Shown here piece by piece: positions 39,828 through 48,099 of a stretch of DNA of 64,000 nucleotides; positions within the stretch are counted from its first letter, which is position 1, and every line of letters starts with the position of its first letter. The stretch lies in contig CABSLV010000009.1 of assembly GCA_902478645.1 (NCBI GenBank), positions 3,960 through 67,959 of the forward strand, read 5' to 3'. This stretch comes from an uncultured Flavobacteriales bacterium. GTDB lineage: Bacteria > Bacteroidota > Bacteroidia > Flavobacteriales > UBA1820. The notes under the pieces were generated by a model, which searched no databases, was not told where the DNA came from, and worked only from the letters and a program-made list of their open reading frames with translations. Made by a program: the position numbers and the translations under genes.

Positions 39828-40676
39828 ATGCCAAAAGAAATTTCATCTTCCCTCCCGTACCGCCTGGTATGTTCCGATATCGACGGCACACTTCTGGACC
39901 GCGAACGGGACTTGTCGGACTGCACGGCACAAACCCTGCGCTGCTTGGACGAAAAAGGCATCCCCTTTGTCATGATCTCGGCACGGATGCCCAGCGCCAT
40001 GCGGCCTTTTCTGGCCAAGGCCGGCATCAACCGCCCCATCGTATGCTTCAACGGTGCTTACATCGAAAGTGAGATCAAACCCGACGGACGCCCGCGTGTG
40101 TTGCGCACCCGCACGATGAACTACGAGATCTTCCTGCAAATGCTCACCTTGTTCAAGCGGTACCCGGTACACGTTTCCGCCTTTTACAAAGACTCCTGGT
40201 ATGCCAACGGGATGGACCGGTGGACCGAACGCGAGATCCACAATACCCGCGTCCATCCGGAGATCGTTCCCACAGACCAGATGCTGTACCGGTTCTCCTG
40301 TGAAGGCATGTCGGCCCACAAGGTACTGGTCATGGGCGAAAAGGAGCCCATAGAGGAACTCTACTTCCTGCTCTCCAGTCTCTACGGCGACCACGTGGAC
40401 ATTTACCGCAGCAAGGACACCTACCTGGAAATCAACGCCAAAGCCATCTCAAAGGAAAAGTCGCTTCCCGTGCTGGCCGCCTATTTCGGCATTACGATCG
40501 GACAGATCGTAGCCTTCGGGGACAACTACAACGACATCGGCATGCTCTCCTCTGCCGGGCTGGGCGTCGCGGTGGGCAACGCCAAAGGAGTGGTAAAAAC
40601 AGCTGCAGACCGGGTAACGGACGAAAATATTTCGGATGGGGTGGCCAAATGTTTGAAAATTATTTTTGATATTTGA
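39828..40676 (+). CDS. Cof-type HAD-IIB phosphatase
   Basis: 282 residues. HAD motif I is VCSDIDGTLLDRERDLS (nucleophile Asp plus general acid Asp), motif II FVMISAR, and motif III/IV IVAFGDNYNDIGMLSSAGLGVAVGNA. The large C2B cap sits between. Such enzymes dephosphorylate sugar phosphates, FMN or PLP; the substrate is not predictable. Last gene of the DUF2723-deacetylase-HAD operon (4-bp gap), suggesting a link to glycan metabolism (inference). Confidence 0.9.
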   Translation: MPKEISSSLPYRLVCSDIDGTLLDRERDLSDCTAQTLRCLDEKGIPFVMISARMPSAMRPFLAKAGINRPIVCFNGAYIESEIKPDGRPRVLRTRTMNYEIFLQMLTLFKRYPVHVSAFYKDSWYANGMDRWTEREIHNTRVHPEIVPTDQMLYRFSCEGMSAHKVLVMGEKEPIEELYFLLSSLYGDHVDIYRSKDTYLEINAKAISKEKSLPVLAAYFGITIGQIVAFGDNYNDIGMLSSAGLGVAVGNAKGVVKTAADRVTDENISDGVAKCLKIIFDI

Positions 40677-40728
40677 CCGATCCGGAAACCGGGAAACAAA
40701 CAATATCAATACTAAACATTCAAAACAC

Positions 40729-40902
40729 ATGGAAAATTTGCTCAAAGAGATCCAAGAGAAATTGGACGCATTTGTAAAAGATGCTGAAGCACAAGTAGAA
40801 AAAGGCAACAAAGCCGCCGGCACCCGCGCCCGCAAGGCTTCGCTGGAACTGACCAAACTGTTCAAGGAATTCCGCAAACAATCCATCGACAGCGCAAAAT
40901 AA
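40729..40902 (+). CDS. Histone H1-like protein (Hc1 family)
   Basis: 57 residues from ATG 40729. MENLLKEIQEKLDAFVKDAEAQVEKGNKAAGTRARKASLELTKLFKEFRKQSIDSAK: a single helical hairpin with Lys/Arg on both faces and the motif G-N-K-A-A-G-x-R-A-R-K-A-S-L-E-L seen in the small Bacteroidetes Hc1-like proteins. It likely binds DNA and helps compact the nucleoid. A -7-like box TATTTTTG (40661-40668) inside the end of the HAD gene gives it its own promoter. A 20-bp hairpin follows. Confidence 0.85.
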   Translation: MENLLKEIQEKLDAFVKDAEAQVEKGNKAAGTRARKASLELTKLFKEFRKQSIDSAK

Positions 40903-40935
40903 GATTTCTGCCTGCGCTCGGGCAGGTCTCTTGCC

Positions 40936-40978
40936 TGCGAAAAGCGGCCGGGAAACTATTTCCCGGCCGCTTTTCGCA
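40936..40978. terminator. Hairpin with 20-bp perfect stem after the histone-like gene
   Basis: Arms 40936-40955 and 40959-40978 pair perfectly around a CTA loop. A smaller hairpin (CCTGC/GCAGG) precedes it near 40913-40926. Confidence 0.82.
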
Positions 40979-41034
40979 TGTAATAATAAAAACTTAAAAT
41001 CCCCGCCAAAACACCACGACAGGCAAAAAACCGC

Positions 41035-41042
41035 TATCTTTG
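41035..41042 (+). promoter_or_regulatory. -7 box of the TPR-barrel-truA unit
   Basis: TATCTTTG, 60 bp before the ATG of the large TPR gene. Confidence 0.65.
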
Positions 41043-41102
41043 TCCAAATGTACGCAGTCTTTTCCCGAAAGATAAAAACCTGCGCACCAGACATTCATTC
41101 GT

Positions 41103-44100
41103 ATGACAAAACACCATGCAGGGCTTGCCTTGTTTTTCCTTCTGGCAAGTATTTCATGCGTCCATGCACAGGACGCCGGTTTGAATAAGGCCCGGAATCT
41201 TTTTGCCTCCGGGGAGTACACGGCCGCCCTGGCCGAACTGGAAAGACTCACCCCGCTGAGCCAATCGGAAAAGGAATCCGTCGCCTACTACACCGCCATG
41301 TGCCGCATCCGTCTGGGATCGCCGCAAGCAGGAGAAGACGTGCAGGATTTCGTCGAACAATATCCTGCCTCCACCCGAAAAGTGGAAATGGTTACCGCCT
41401 TGGCCGACGAACTCTTCGCCCGGGGACAGTACGACCAGGCAGCCTCCTATTACCAACTCACCGACAAATTCGCCGTGGGAAAACCCCAACGGGACGACTA
41501 CGTCTTCCGCAAAGCCTACAGCCTGTACGCCAGCGGGGACTATGACAGCGCCCGACCGCTGCTTTACAGCCTGTTGGACGACCGGAAATGGGGTTCGGAT
41601 GCCACCTACGCCTTCGGACACATCTGCTACTCGCAGGGCGACATGGACCTGGCGCTGGAAAACTTCCTCCGCATCCAGGACAACCCGAAATACGCCGACC
41701 GCATCCCCTTTTACCTGACCAACATTTACTTTTCCCGCAAGGAATACGACCGCGCCCTTTCGGAAGGGACTGCCTTGCTCAAAGAAGACCTCACCCCGGA
41801 ACAGGCCCGCAGCATCGGGCTGATCGTCGGCCGTTCGTATTTCAATACCGGTCGGTATCAGGAAGCCCTGCCTTACCTCACCCGCTACCAACCTTCACCG
41901 GCCACCGTACAGGACAACTACCAGATAGGTTTCTCGTACTACAAATGCGGCGACTATGCCCAGGCCATCCCCTACCTGTCGCGTCTGGTGGGTGAGGATT
42001 CGCCCCTGGGACAAAATGCCAGCTACACCCTCGGACAGGCTTACCTGGGAGTCGGGAAAAAAGCCGAAGCACTCGGTGCATTCCGCTCGGCCTCGCGGAT
42101 GGATTACGACCCGGCTCTGCAACAGGATGCCTGGTACAACTACGCCGTCTTGAGCTACGAAGCCGGCAACCCCTACCAAGGAGTATCCCAAGTGCTGGCC
42201 GAATACCTGGAACGCTACCCCGAAAGCCCCGCCCGGCAGCAGATCTTCGAATACCTGCTCGACTCGTTCATCAGTTCCAAAGAATATGCGGAGGCCATCC
42301 GCACCATCGAGACGATGGGGTTGGATTCGCCCCGGGCCACCCAAGCCCTGGCTACGGCCTGCTTTTACCTGGCCGGGCAAAAACTCAACGAAGGCGACTA
42401 CGACAGCGCTCTGAAATACTACGAAAAAGCTTCCCGCTCGGCGGCCGACGAAACGCTGCGTGCCCGGGCGGACTTCTGGCTGGCCGAGACCTGCCTGCGC
42501 CTGGGAATGGATGAACGCGCCACGGAAGCCCTGACCGACTTCCGCATCAACCCGGCTGCCCCGCAGACCCAGGAATACAGCCGCCTGCCCTACCAACAAG
42601 GCTTCCTGGCCGAAAAAGCAGGCGACTATGCCACTGCGCAGATGTATTTCACCGCCTACCAGAAATCCCCGAACCTCTCCACCGAGGAGCGGGCCGACCT
42701 GCGGCTTCACTTGGCCAATTGCCTGTTTGCCCAAGGACAGTACGCCCAGGCACAGGACCTCTACGGAAAGGTAGCCGATGCCGGAGTTCCTTCTTCGGAC
42801 TATGCCACCTACCAGAAAGCCCTCTGCCAGGGAATCACCGGGGACTACGCCGCACAGGTCGCTACACTGAAAGCCCTGCTGGAGACTTATCCCCAGTCGC
42901 CATGGAGAGCACCGGCCCGCTACCAGAGCGGGATGGCCTACCAAAAGTTGAACCAACCCGAACGGGCGATCGAGGCTTTTCTCAAGGTAGAATCCGAACC
43001 GGCAGCCGGCGAACTGATCCCGGAAGCCAAATCGAAAGCAGCTCTGGCCTACTACAACCAGGGACAGAGCGACCGCGCACTGGCCCTGTACCAAGAGGTG
43101 GCCGAGAAATATCCCTCCTCGTCCGTTACACCGTCGGCGCGCCGCAGCGTGCGGCAGATCCTGGTGGAACAGGGGCGCTCGGACCAGTACGTAGCCTGGA
43201 GCAACCGTATCTCCGGCACTCCGCTCGACGAGATGGCGGTCGATTCGCTGTACTTCGAAACGGGGCAAAAGGCTTTCTCCAAAGGAGATTACCCGGCAGC
43301 AGCTACCGCATTTTCCCAATATCTGGAGAAATACCCCTCCGGACTGTTCGTCCCGAATGCGGCTTACTACTTGGGGGAATCTTCGCTCAAACAGACCGAT
43401 ACCTTGGCCGCCAAATCGGCCTATGCCCGCCTGCTGGCCATGCCGGACAATGCCTTTACCGAAGGTGCCCGGGTGAAATACATCGACCTGCTCCGCGCCC
43501 AGGACAGCCTGGAAGCAGCCGTGCCGCAACTGGAAAAACTGTACCGCGAAGGACGCCTGGCCGAAAACCGGCGCTATGCATTGGTCAATCTGCTCGCGGC
43601 CTATACCCAGGCCGAAGACTGGGACAACACGATCCGCTATGCCGAAGCGGTACGGACGGAGTTCCCTTCGGACGGGACGCTCTACGCCGATGCCTCCTGC
43701 GCTCTGTACACCGCTTTGGTGGAGAGCGAACGCAATGAACAGGCTGCTGCGATGACCGAAGAGGTCAAACGCATCGTTTCGGGAGAAAACATGGCCAAAG
43801 TGCTGTACTATCAGGCGCTGTTGCTCTACCGCCAGGGACAGTACGACCGCTCGGTGGAAACGATCTCCAAACTGGCGCAGGAATACCCGATGTACAAATA
43901 CATCGGTTCGCGGGGTCTGCTGCTGATGGCGCAGAACTTCTACGCACAGGGCGATCCGTACCAGGGCGGATACATCCTGGACAACGTGATGGCCAATACT
44001 CCCTATCCGGACATCCGCGAGGAGGCCCAGGTACTCAAGCAGTTCATGGACAGCCAAAACGCTGCCTCCTCCCCGCAGGAAACGCCGACACAGGAAAATC

Positions 44101-44120
44101 AAACAAACGACGCAATATGA
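41103..44120 (+). CDS. Large periplasmic TPR protein, 1005 aa
   Basis: Signal peptide MTKHHAGLALFFLLASISCVHA, then TPR units nearly end to end (for example ARNLFASGEYTAALAELERL, GHICYSQGDMDLALENFLRIQ, SYYKCGDYAQAIPYLSRLV, AYYNQGQSDRALALYQEVAEKYPSSSV, AYYLGESSLKQTDTLAAKSAYARLL). It is probably an extended superhelix in the periplasm, related in architecture to YbgF/BamD-like scaffolds. Its stop overlaps the start of the outer-membrane barrel gene by 4 bp (ATGA), which strongly suggests the two proteins act together. The acidic, Asn/Gln-rich tail ends QTNDAI. Confidence 0.85.
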   Translation: MTKHHAGLALFFLLASISCVHAQDAGLNKARNLFASGEYTAALAELERLTPLSQSEKESVAYYTAMCRIRLGSPQAGEDVQDFVEQYPASTRKVEMVTALADELFARGQYDQAASYYQLTDKFAVGKPQRDDYVFRKAYSLYASGDYDSARPLLYSLLDDRKWGSDATYAFGHICYSQGDMDLALENFLRIQDNPKYADRIPFYLTNIYFSRKEYDRALSEGTALLKEDLTPEQARSIGLIVGRSYFNTGRYQEALPYLTRYQPSPATVQDNYQIGFSYYKCGDYAQAIPYLSRLVGEDSPLGQNASYTLGQAYLGVGKKAEALGAFRSASRMDYDPALQQDAWYNYAVLSYEAGNPYQGVSQVLAEYLERYPESPARQQIFEYLLDSFISSKEYAEAIRTIETMGLDSPRATQALATACFYLAGQKLNEGDYDSALKYYEKASRSAADETLRARADFWLAETCLRLGMDERATEALTDFRINPAAPQTQEYSRLPYQQGFLAEKAGDYATAQMYFTAYQKSPNLSTEERADLRLHLANCLFAQGQYAQAQDLYGKVADAGVPSSDYATYQKALCQGITGDYAAQVATLKALLETYPQSPWRAPARYQSGMAYQKLNQPERAIEAFLKVESEPAAGELIPEAKSKAALAYYNQGQSDRALALYQEVAEKYPSSSVTPSARRSVRQILVEQGRSDQYVAWSNRISGTPLDEMAVDSLYFETGQKAFSKGDYPAAATAFSQYLEKYPSGLFVPNAAYYLGESSLKQTDTLAAKSAYARLLAMPDNAFTEGARVKYIDLLRAQDSLEAAVPQLEKLYREGRLAENRRYALVNLLAAYTQAEDWDNTIRYAEAVRTEFPSDGTLYADASCALYTALVESERNEQAAAMTEEVKRIVSGENMAKVLYYQALLLYRQGQYDRSVETISKLAQEYPMYKYIGSRGLLLMAQNFYAQGDPYQGGYILDNVMANTPYPDIREEAQVLKQFMDSQNAASSPQETPTQENQTNDAI

Positions 44121-45832
44121 AAAACAAGTTCCTATTTCTCTTCTCGGCCGTAGCATGCACGGTCGTAGCGGGGTATTCCCAGACAACCGACAAAAACCGG
44201 ATCTCCTCCGAGGTGATCTCGGTGGAAAAAGGATACGACCCGCAGGTAAAAGCGGGCAGCAAAACGCCGTTCTCGCCGGATGAATCGCCCGAGAACAGCA
44301 CGAAACTCCCGGTAAGCTATCGTACGGATGCCGAAGCCGCCCAGTTCGACTTTACCGCTTCGAGCGTAGCTGCCCTGGTAATGGACGGTCATGTCCCCGC
44401 GGCCCTGTATCCCAACTACCTCAAGGGCGGGATCGGCTACAACCTGTCCACCCTGCTGGAAGGGTATTATTCCCACTCCTGGGGAAAGAACACGTTCGGA
44501 GCGGCACTGAACCACGACCGGGCCGAGCGGAAACTCGACTTTTTGACCGACAACAGCGTCTTCAACCATTCGGACGCTTCCCTCTCCTTCAAGCATACCG
44601 CCGGACGTTACGACCTGGGCGTTTATGCCAACTATGCCTACAATGCCTTTACCAACAACGGCTCCCGTCTGGCGGAGGAATACTCCAGCGCGCTTCCGCT
44701 CATCCTGCGGCACAACGAGTTCACCGGCGGGGTGTTCATCCGTTCGCATTCGGGTTACCGGGCGTTCGACCACCTCAACCTCGAGGCTTTGTACCTCAAC
44801 GGACCCAACAAGACGGGCGATTCCTACGTAAAGGCCTCGGCCGGATTTTATTTCCCGGTCAAGAAACTGATGTTCTCCTTGGATGTGGCAGGGGCTTACT
44901 ACCACAACAAGTGGGTGAGCGAACCCTATGACATCTTCCTCTCCGGCGGCTCTTCGGCACAGCCCGCTACCCAAACGCAGGATTTCGAGCACCTGATGGC
45001 TACTCCGGCCTTGTCCTACAAGTCCGACCGACTGGACCTGTACATCGGTGCGCGGATGGAAGTGATGGCCGGCAGCCGGATCGACACCAAATTCCACATC
45101 ATGCCCGAGGTAAAGGCTTCGTACTCGATCGTCGAAGGTCTGTTGAGCGTGTACGGACGACTGGAAAGCGGCTACCAGATCCAGAACACCGCTTCCCTGC
45201 TGCACGAAAACCCCTTCGTCGGACCGCTGACAAGCGCCTTCTATTCGCGTGAGAAATTCAAGGCCCAGATCGGACTTTCGGGCGTATTCTCGTCTTCGTT
45301 CCGCTACGAGATCAGCGCCGCCTACGGCCAGACGGACAACGCTCCGGCGTGGATCAACTATCGCCAGATCGCCGGCGACGGATACCTCTCGTACTATGTT
45401 CCGGGCTGGGACAACATCCAGGTATTCGACCTGAAGGTCTCGGGAGACTACACCATCAATCCTTCGCACCGCATCAGCGCCTTCGCGCAGTATCTGCACG
45501 GCAGTTCCGACACGTTCTCCTCGGCACTCTACACGCCGGACTTCCGCATCGGCGCTTCCTACCGGGGACAGGTGCTGCGGGATCGCATCGGGCTCTCGGG
45601 ACGCATCGTGTACAACGGGGCTTCGAAAGGCTTTGAGGTGATCGGAATCTCCGGTCAGGAGGTCGATGTAGACGGATACGTCGAATTCCAGGCCGAGGCT
45701 TCGTACCGTTTTGCCGACCACTGGAGTCTGTTCGCCCAGGCCAACAACACGATCGACGGCCGGGCAGTCCGTTTCTACGGATACGACTGGTGCGGAACGC
45801 GCGCACTGATCGGCGTACGGTTCAACTTCTAA
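44117..45832 (+). CDS. Outer-membrane beta-barrel protein (TonB-receptor-like barrel without plug)
   Basis: 571 residues. Signal peptide to about residue 22 (FSAVACTVVAGYSQ). After a ~50-residue disordered stretch (SVEKGYDPQVKAGSKTPFSPDES), the protein is a series of alternating beta strands ending ALIGVRFNF, the terminal aromatic signature of outer-membrane proteins. No TonB box or plug domain is visible. Coupled by ATGA to the periplasmic TPR gene, so it is probably a channel or assembly protein with a TPR partner. Substrate unknown. Confidence 0.8.
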   Translation: MKNKFLFLFSAVACTVVAGYSQTTDKNRISSEVISVEKGYDPQVKAGSKTPFSPDESPENSTKLPVSYRTDAEAAQFDFTASSVAALVMDGHVPAALYPNYLKGGIGYNLSTLLEGYYSHSWGKNTFGAALNHDRAERKLDFLTDNSVFNHSDASLSFKHTAGRYDLGVYANYAYNAFTNNGSRLAEEYSSALPLILRHNEFTGGVFIRSHSGYRAFDHLNLEALYLNGPNKTGDSYVKASAGFYFPVKKLMFSLDVAGAYYHNKWVSEPYDIFLSGGSSAQPATQTQDFEHLMATPALSYKSDRLDLYIGARMEVMAGSRIDTKFHIMPEVKASYSIVEGLLSVYGRLESGYQIQNTASLLHENPFVGPLTSAFYSREKFKAQIGLSGVFSSSFRYEISAAYGQTDNAPAWINYRQIAGDGYLSYYVPGWDNIQVFDLKVSGDYTINPSHRISAFAQYLHGSSDTFSSALYTPDFRIGASYRGQVLRDRIGLSGRIVYNGASKGFEVIGISGQEVDVDGYVEFQAEASYRFADHWSLFAQANNTIDGRAVRFYGYDWCGTRALIGVRFNF

Positions 45833-45851
45833 TAAACGAGCAAGGAGGACG

Positions 45852-46616
45852 ATGCGGTACTTTCTCGAGTTTTCCTACCTGGGCACTGCGTTTTCGGGCT
45901 GGCAAAGCCAGCCCGAAAACCAGGGCTTGGGCATCCAGACGGTCTTCGAGAATGCTTTGGGGAAACTCCTGCGGGAGCCGGCGAAACTCACCGCCGCCGG
46001 ACGTACCGACACCGGCGTACACGCCGAGCAGATGTTCGCCCACTTCGACAGCACGCAACCGATCGCCTGCCCGCATGACTTCTGCCGCCGTCTGAACGGC
46101 ATTCTTCCGCCGGACATTGCCATCCGGCGCGTATTTCAAGTTCGGGAGCAGGCACACGCCCGTTTCGACGCCACCCGCCGCCAATACAAGTACTTTCTCC
46201 ACACCCGAAAAGACCCCTTCCACCGACTGACCAGTTGCTACTATCCTTACGGCACTCCGCTGGACCTCCCGGCCATGAACCGTGCCTGCGGGATCCTGCG
46301 GGAGTACGAGGACTTCCAGTGTTTCTCCAAGGTAGAAACCGACGTGAAGACCTTCCTCTGCCGCGTGGAAGAAGCGCATTGGGATTCCCCCGAGCCGCAC
46401 CGACTGGTCTTTACCATCACGGCCGACCGTTTCCTGCGCAACATGGTCCGCGCCATCGTGGGAACGATGCTGGAGATAGGCCGCGGAAAACGCTCGCCCG
46501 AGAGTCTGCGCGGGATCATCGAAAGCCACGACCGCCGGCAGGCCGGGATGTCGGCCCCTGCACAAGGACTCTTTCTCTGGCAGGTGGAATACCCCTGGGA
46601 AAAGATCTTACCGTAA
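45852..46616 (+). CDS. truA: tRNA pseudouridine(38-40) synthase
   Basis: 254 residues. The catalytic Asp53 lies in TAAGRTDTGVHAEQMFAHFD. YLGTAFSGWQSQPENQGLGIQTVFENAL is the usual N terminus, HARFDATRRQYKYFLHTRKDPF and FLRNMVRAIVGTMLEIGRGK are conserved. It modifies the anticodon arm of many tRNAs. It starts 19 bp after the barrel gene and closes that transcription unit at a 30-bp hairpin. Confidence 0.95.
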   Translation: MRYFLEFSYLGTAFSGWQSQPENQGLGIQTVFENALGKLLREPAKLTAAGRTDTGVHAEQMFAHFDSTQPIACPHDFCRRLNGILPPDIAIRRVFQVREQAHARFDATRRQYKYFLHTRKDPFHRLTSCYYPYGTPLDLPAMNRACGILREYEDFQCFSKVETDVKTFLCRVEEAHWDSPEPHRLVFTITADRFLRNMVRAIVGTMLEIGRGKRSPESLRGIIESHDRRQAGMSAPAQGLFLWQVEYPWEKILP

Positions 46617-46625
46617 CCCGAGGAC

Positions 46626-46690
46626 CTTGCACCCCAAACGAAAGAGGGGAGACGAATGTTTCGTCTCCCCTCTTTCGTTTGGGGTGCAAG
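46626..46690. terminator. Very long hairpin, 30-31 bp perfect stem
   Basis: 46626-46655 and 46661-46690 are exact reverse complements (31 bp if 46656/46660 are counted). It lies between truA (+) and the convergent 88-aa gene (-). A-rich and pyrimidine tracts inside the arms give U-rich RNA on either strand. Confidence 0.85.
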
Positions 46691-46729
46691 CCTGCCCGCA
46701 TCGCCCCGACAGGGGCGGGAAAGCACACC

Positions 46730-46996
46730 TCACGCCTCTTTCTTTTTCAGCGGCGTATTGACGTAACTCACCTGATCCACCCCCCGGAAATAATGGTAGT
46801 AGTACCGATCCTCGGGTGGCACGGGGATGAGCGGCTGACCGTTTTTCTGACGCCAGAAATTGGTCGAAGGAAGGCTCCGGCGCTCCGATGCGCTCATCGC
46901 CGCGTACTGCGGATAAGCCTGCACATCGACCCCTTCGAGCATCACGAAATCCATGTGCCCTTTTTCATTCAAGGGCGCCTCCTCTCCCTGGCTCAT
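46730..46996 (-). CDS. Hypothetical protein, 88 aa
   Basis: The start at 46996 was chosen because its ATG overlaps the stop of the phosphoesterase gene (ATGA), implying translational coupling; an ATG 9 bp upstream is possible. No signal peptide or membrane span. The sequence has MDFVMLEGVDVQAYPQYAAMSASERRSL, a Tyr-rich patch YYYHYFRGVDQVSYVN, and ends PLKKKEA. I do not recognise a domain. Strict coupling to the YfcE-like enzyme suggests a related role. Confidence 0.65.
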   Translation of the reverse strand: MSQGEEAPLNEKGHMDFVMLEGVDVQAYPQYAAMSASERRSLPSTNFWRQKNGQPLIPVPPEDRYYYHYFRGVDQVSYVNTPLKKKEA

Positions 46997-47535
46997 AACG
47001 GACAAGATTTTATCACCTTTCCCTCGAAATCCACCACCTCCAGACAGTTTCCGTCGTAGCGTCCCCAGGTAGGCGGGAGCGGTTCCTTGGGCAGCGCCGC
47101 CGAACCGGGGTTGAAAAAGAACAAGTCCCCGCTCTGCTCCGCCACGGGCGTATGGATGTGCCCGAAGGCCAGGATCGTCCCGGGACGCAGCCTCGGATGG
47201 TTTTCCGGACAGTAGATATGCCCGTGCGTGAGAAAAATATCGTGCTCGGGAGTAGCGATCAAGGCGCTGTCCCCCATCATCGGGTATTCGAGCAACATCT
47301 GGTCGACTTCGCTATCGCAATTCCCGCGCACGGCCACGATCCGGTCGGCATACCGGTTGAGCAAGCGGGCTACCTCGGCCGGTGCATACCCTTGCGGAAG
47401 AGGGTTGCGCGGGCCGTGGTACATCACGTCGCCTAGGATGGCGATCCGATCGGCGCCCCAGGCATCTGCGGCCTCAAGCCCCGCCCGGGCCGCACACGCC
47501 GAGCCGTGCAAGTCGGACAAAAAAGCTATCTTCAT
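46993..47535 (-). CDS. YfcE-like metallophosphoesterase
   Basis: 180 residues. Calcineurin-like motifs in order: FLSDLHGS, ILGDVMYHGPRNPL, VRGNCDSEVDQ, FLTHGHIYCPENH and LAFGHIHTPV, with all usual metal ligands (D, H, D, N, H, H). The order and size match E. coli YfcE, a Mn-dependent phosphodiesterase of unknown physiological substrate. Cytoplasmic. The stop overlaps the start of the 88-aa gene. Confidence 0.92.
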   Translation of the reverse strand: MKIAFLSDLHGSACAARAGLEAADAWGADRIAILGDVMYHGPRNPLPQGYAPAEVARLLNRYADRIVAVRGNCDSEVDQMLLEYPMMGDSALIATPEHDIFLTHGHIYCPENHPRLRPGTILAFGHIHTPVAEQSGDLFFFNPGSAALPKEPLPPTWGRYDGNCLEVVDFEGKVIKSCPL

Positions 47536-47624
47536 CGTATTCTATCTTCTTTTTCTACTTTTTAGCAAAAATACGCAATGGCGGGCAAAACACCGCCGCT
47601 TTCCCAAGACTTTCCCCTGCCCGT

Positions 47625-48092
47625 TCAACGATCGGGACACTCCGCCAACAGTTCGGCAACCGTCTTGCCTAGCACCGGATGACGCAACTGCGGCGCGATC
47701 TCGGCCAAAGGCTCCAGGACAAAACGCCGGCGGTGAGCCAACGGATGAGGCACGGTGAGATCGGGCGTATCGATCACCCGGTCCTCGACAAAGACGATGT
47801 CCAGATCCAAGGAACGCGAGGCGTACCCCGTCCCCTTCCCGGTGCGCACCCGGCCGAACTCCTTTTCGATGGCCCACAAGGCAGCCAACACCTCCTCGGG
47901 CGGGAGAGAACTCTCCACCACCGCCGCCGCATTGAGAAAATCGGACGGAGCCTCGAAACCCCACGGAGCCGTCCGGTAAAACGAGGAGACCCGCTCTACC
48001 GTTCCCACCGTCTGTCCGATACGCGCCAACGCCCCTTGGAAAATGGTCCGCGTATCGCCCAGATTGCCCCCCAGGGACAGATAGTACTTCAT
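47625..48092 (-). CDS. folK: HPPK, folate pathway pyrophosphokinase
   Basis: 155 residues. It transfers pyrophosphate from ATP to 6-hydroxymethyl-7,8-dihydropterin. Motifs: YLSLGGNLGD (N-terminal strand-loop), SSFYRTAPWGFEAPSDFLNAAAVVESSLPPEEVL, and SRSLDLDIVFVED with the two metal-binding Asp residues, followed by VPHPLAHRRRFVLEPLAEIAP. Length is typical. It begins 7 bp after lpdA and is presumably cotranscribed with it. Confidence 0.95.
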   Translation of the reverse strand: MKYYLSLGGNLGDTRTIFQGALARIGQTVGTVERVSSFYRTAPWGFEAPSDFLNAAAVVESSLPPEEVLAALWAIEKEFGRVRTGKGTGYASRSLDLDIVFVEDRVIDTPDLTVPHPLAHRRRFVLEPLAEIAPQLRHPVLGKTVAELLAECPDR

Positions 48093-48099
48093 CGCCGCC

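Noticed and set aside
41895..44186. 763-codon open frame antisense to the TPR gene
   Set aside because: Composition shadow of a GC-rich repeat protein; no signal, no family, overlaps a well-supported gene.
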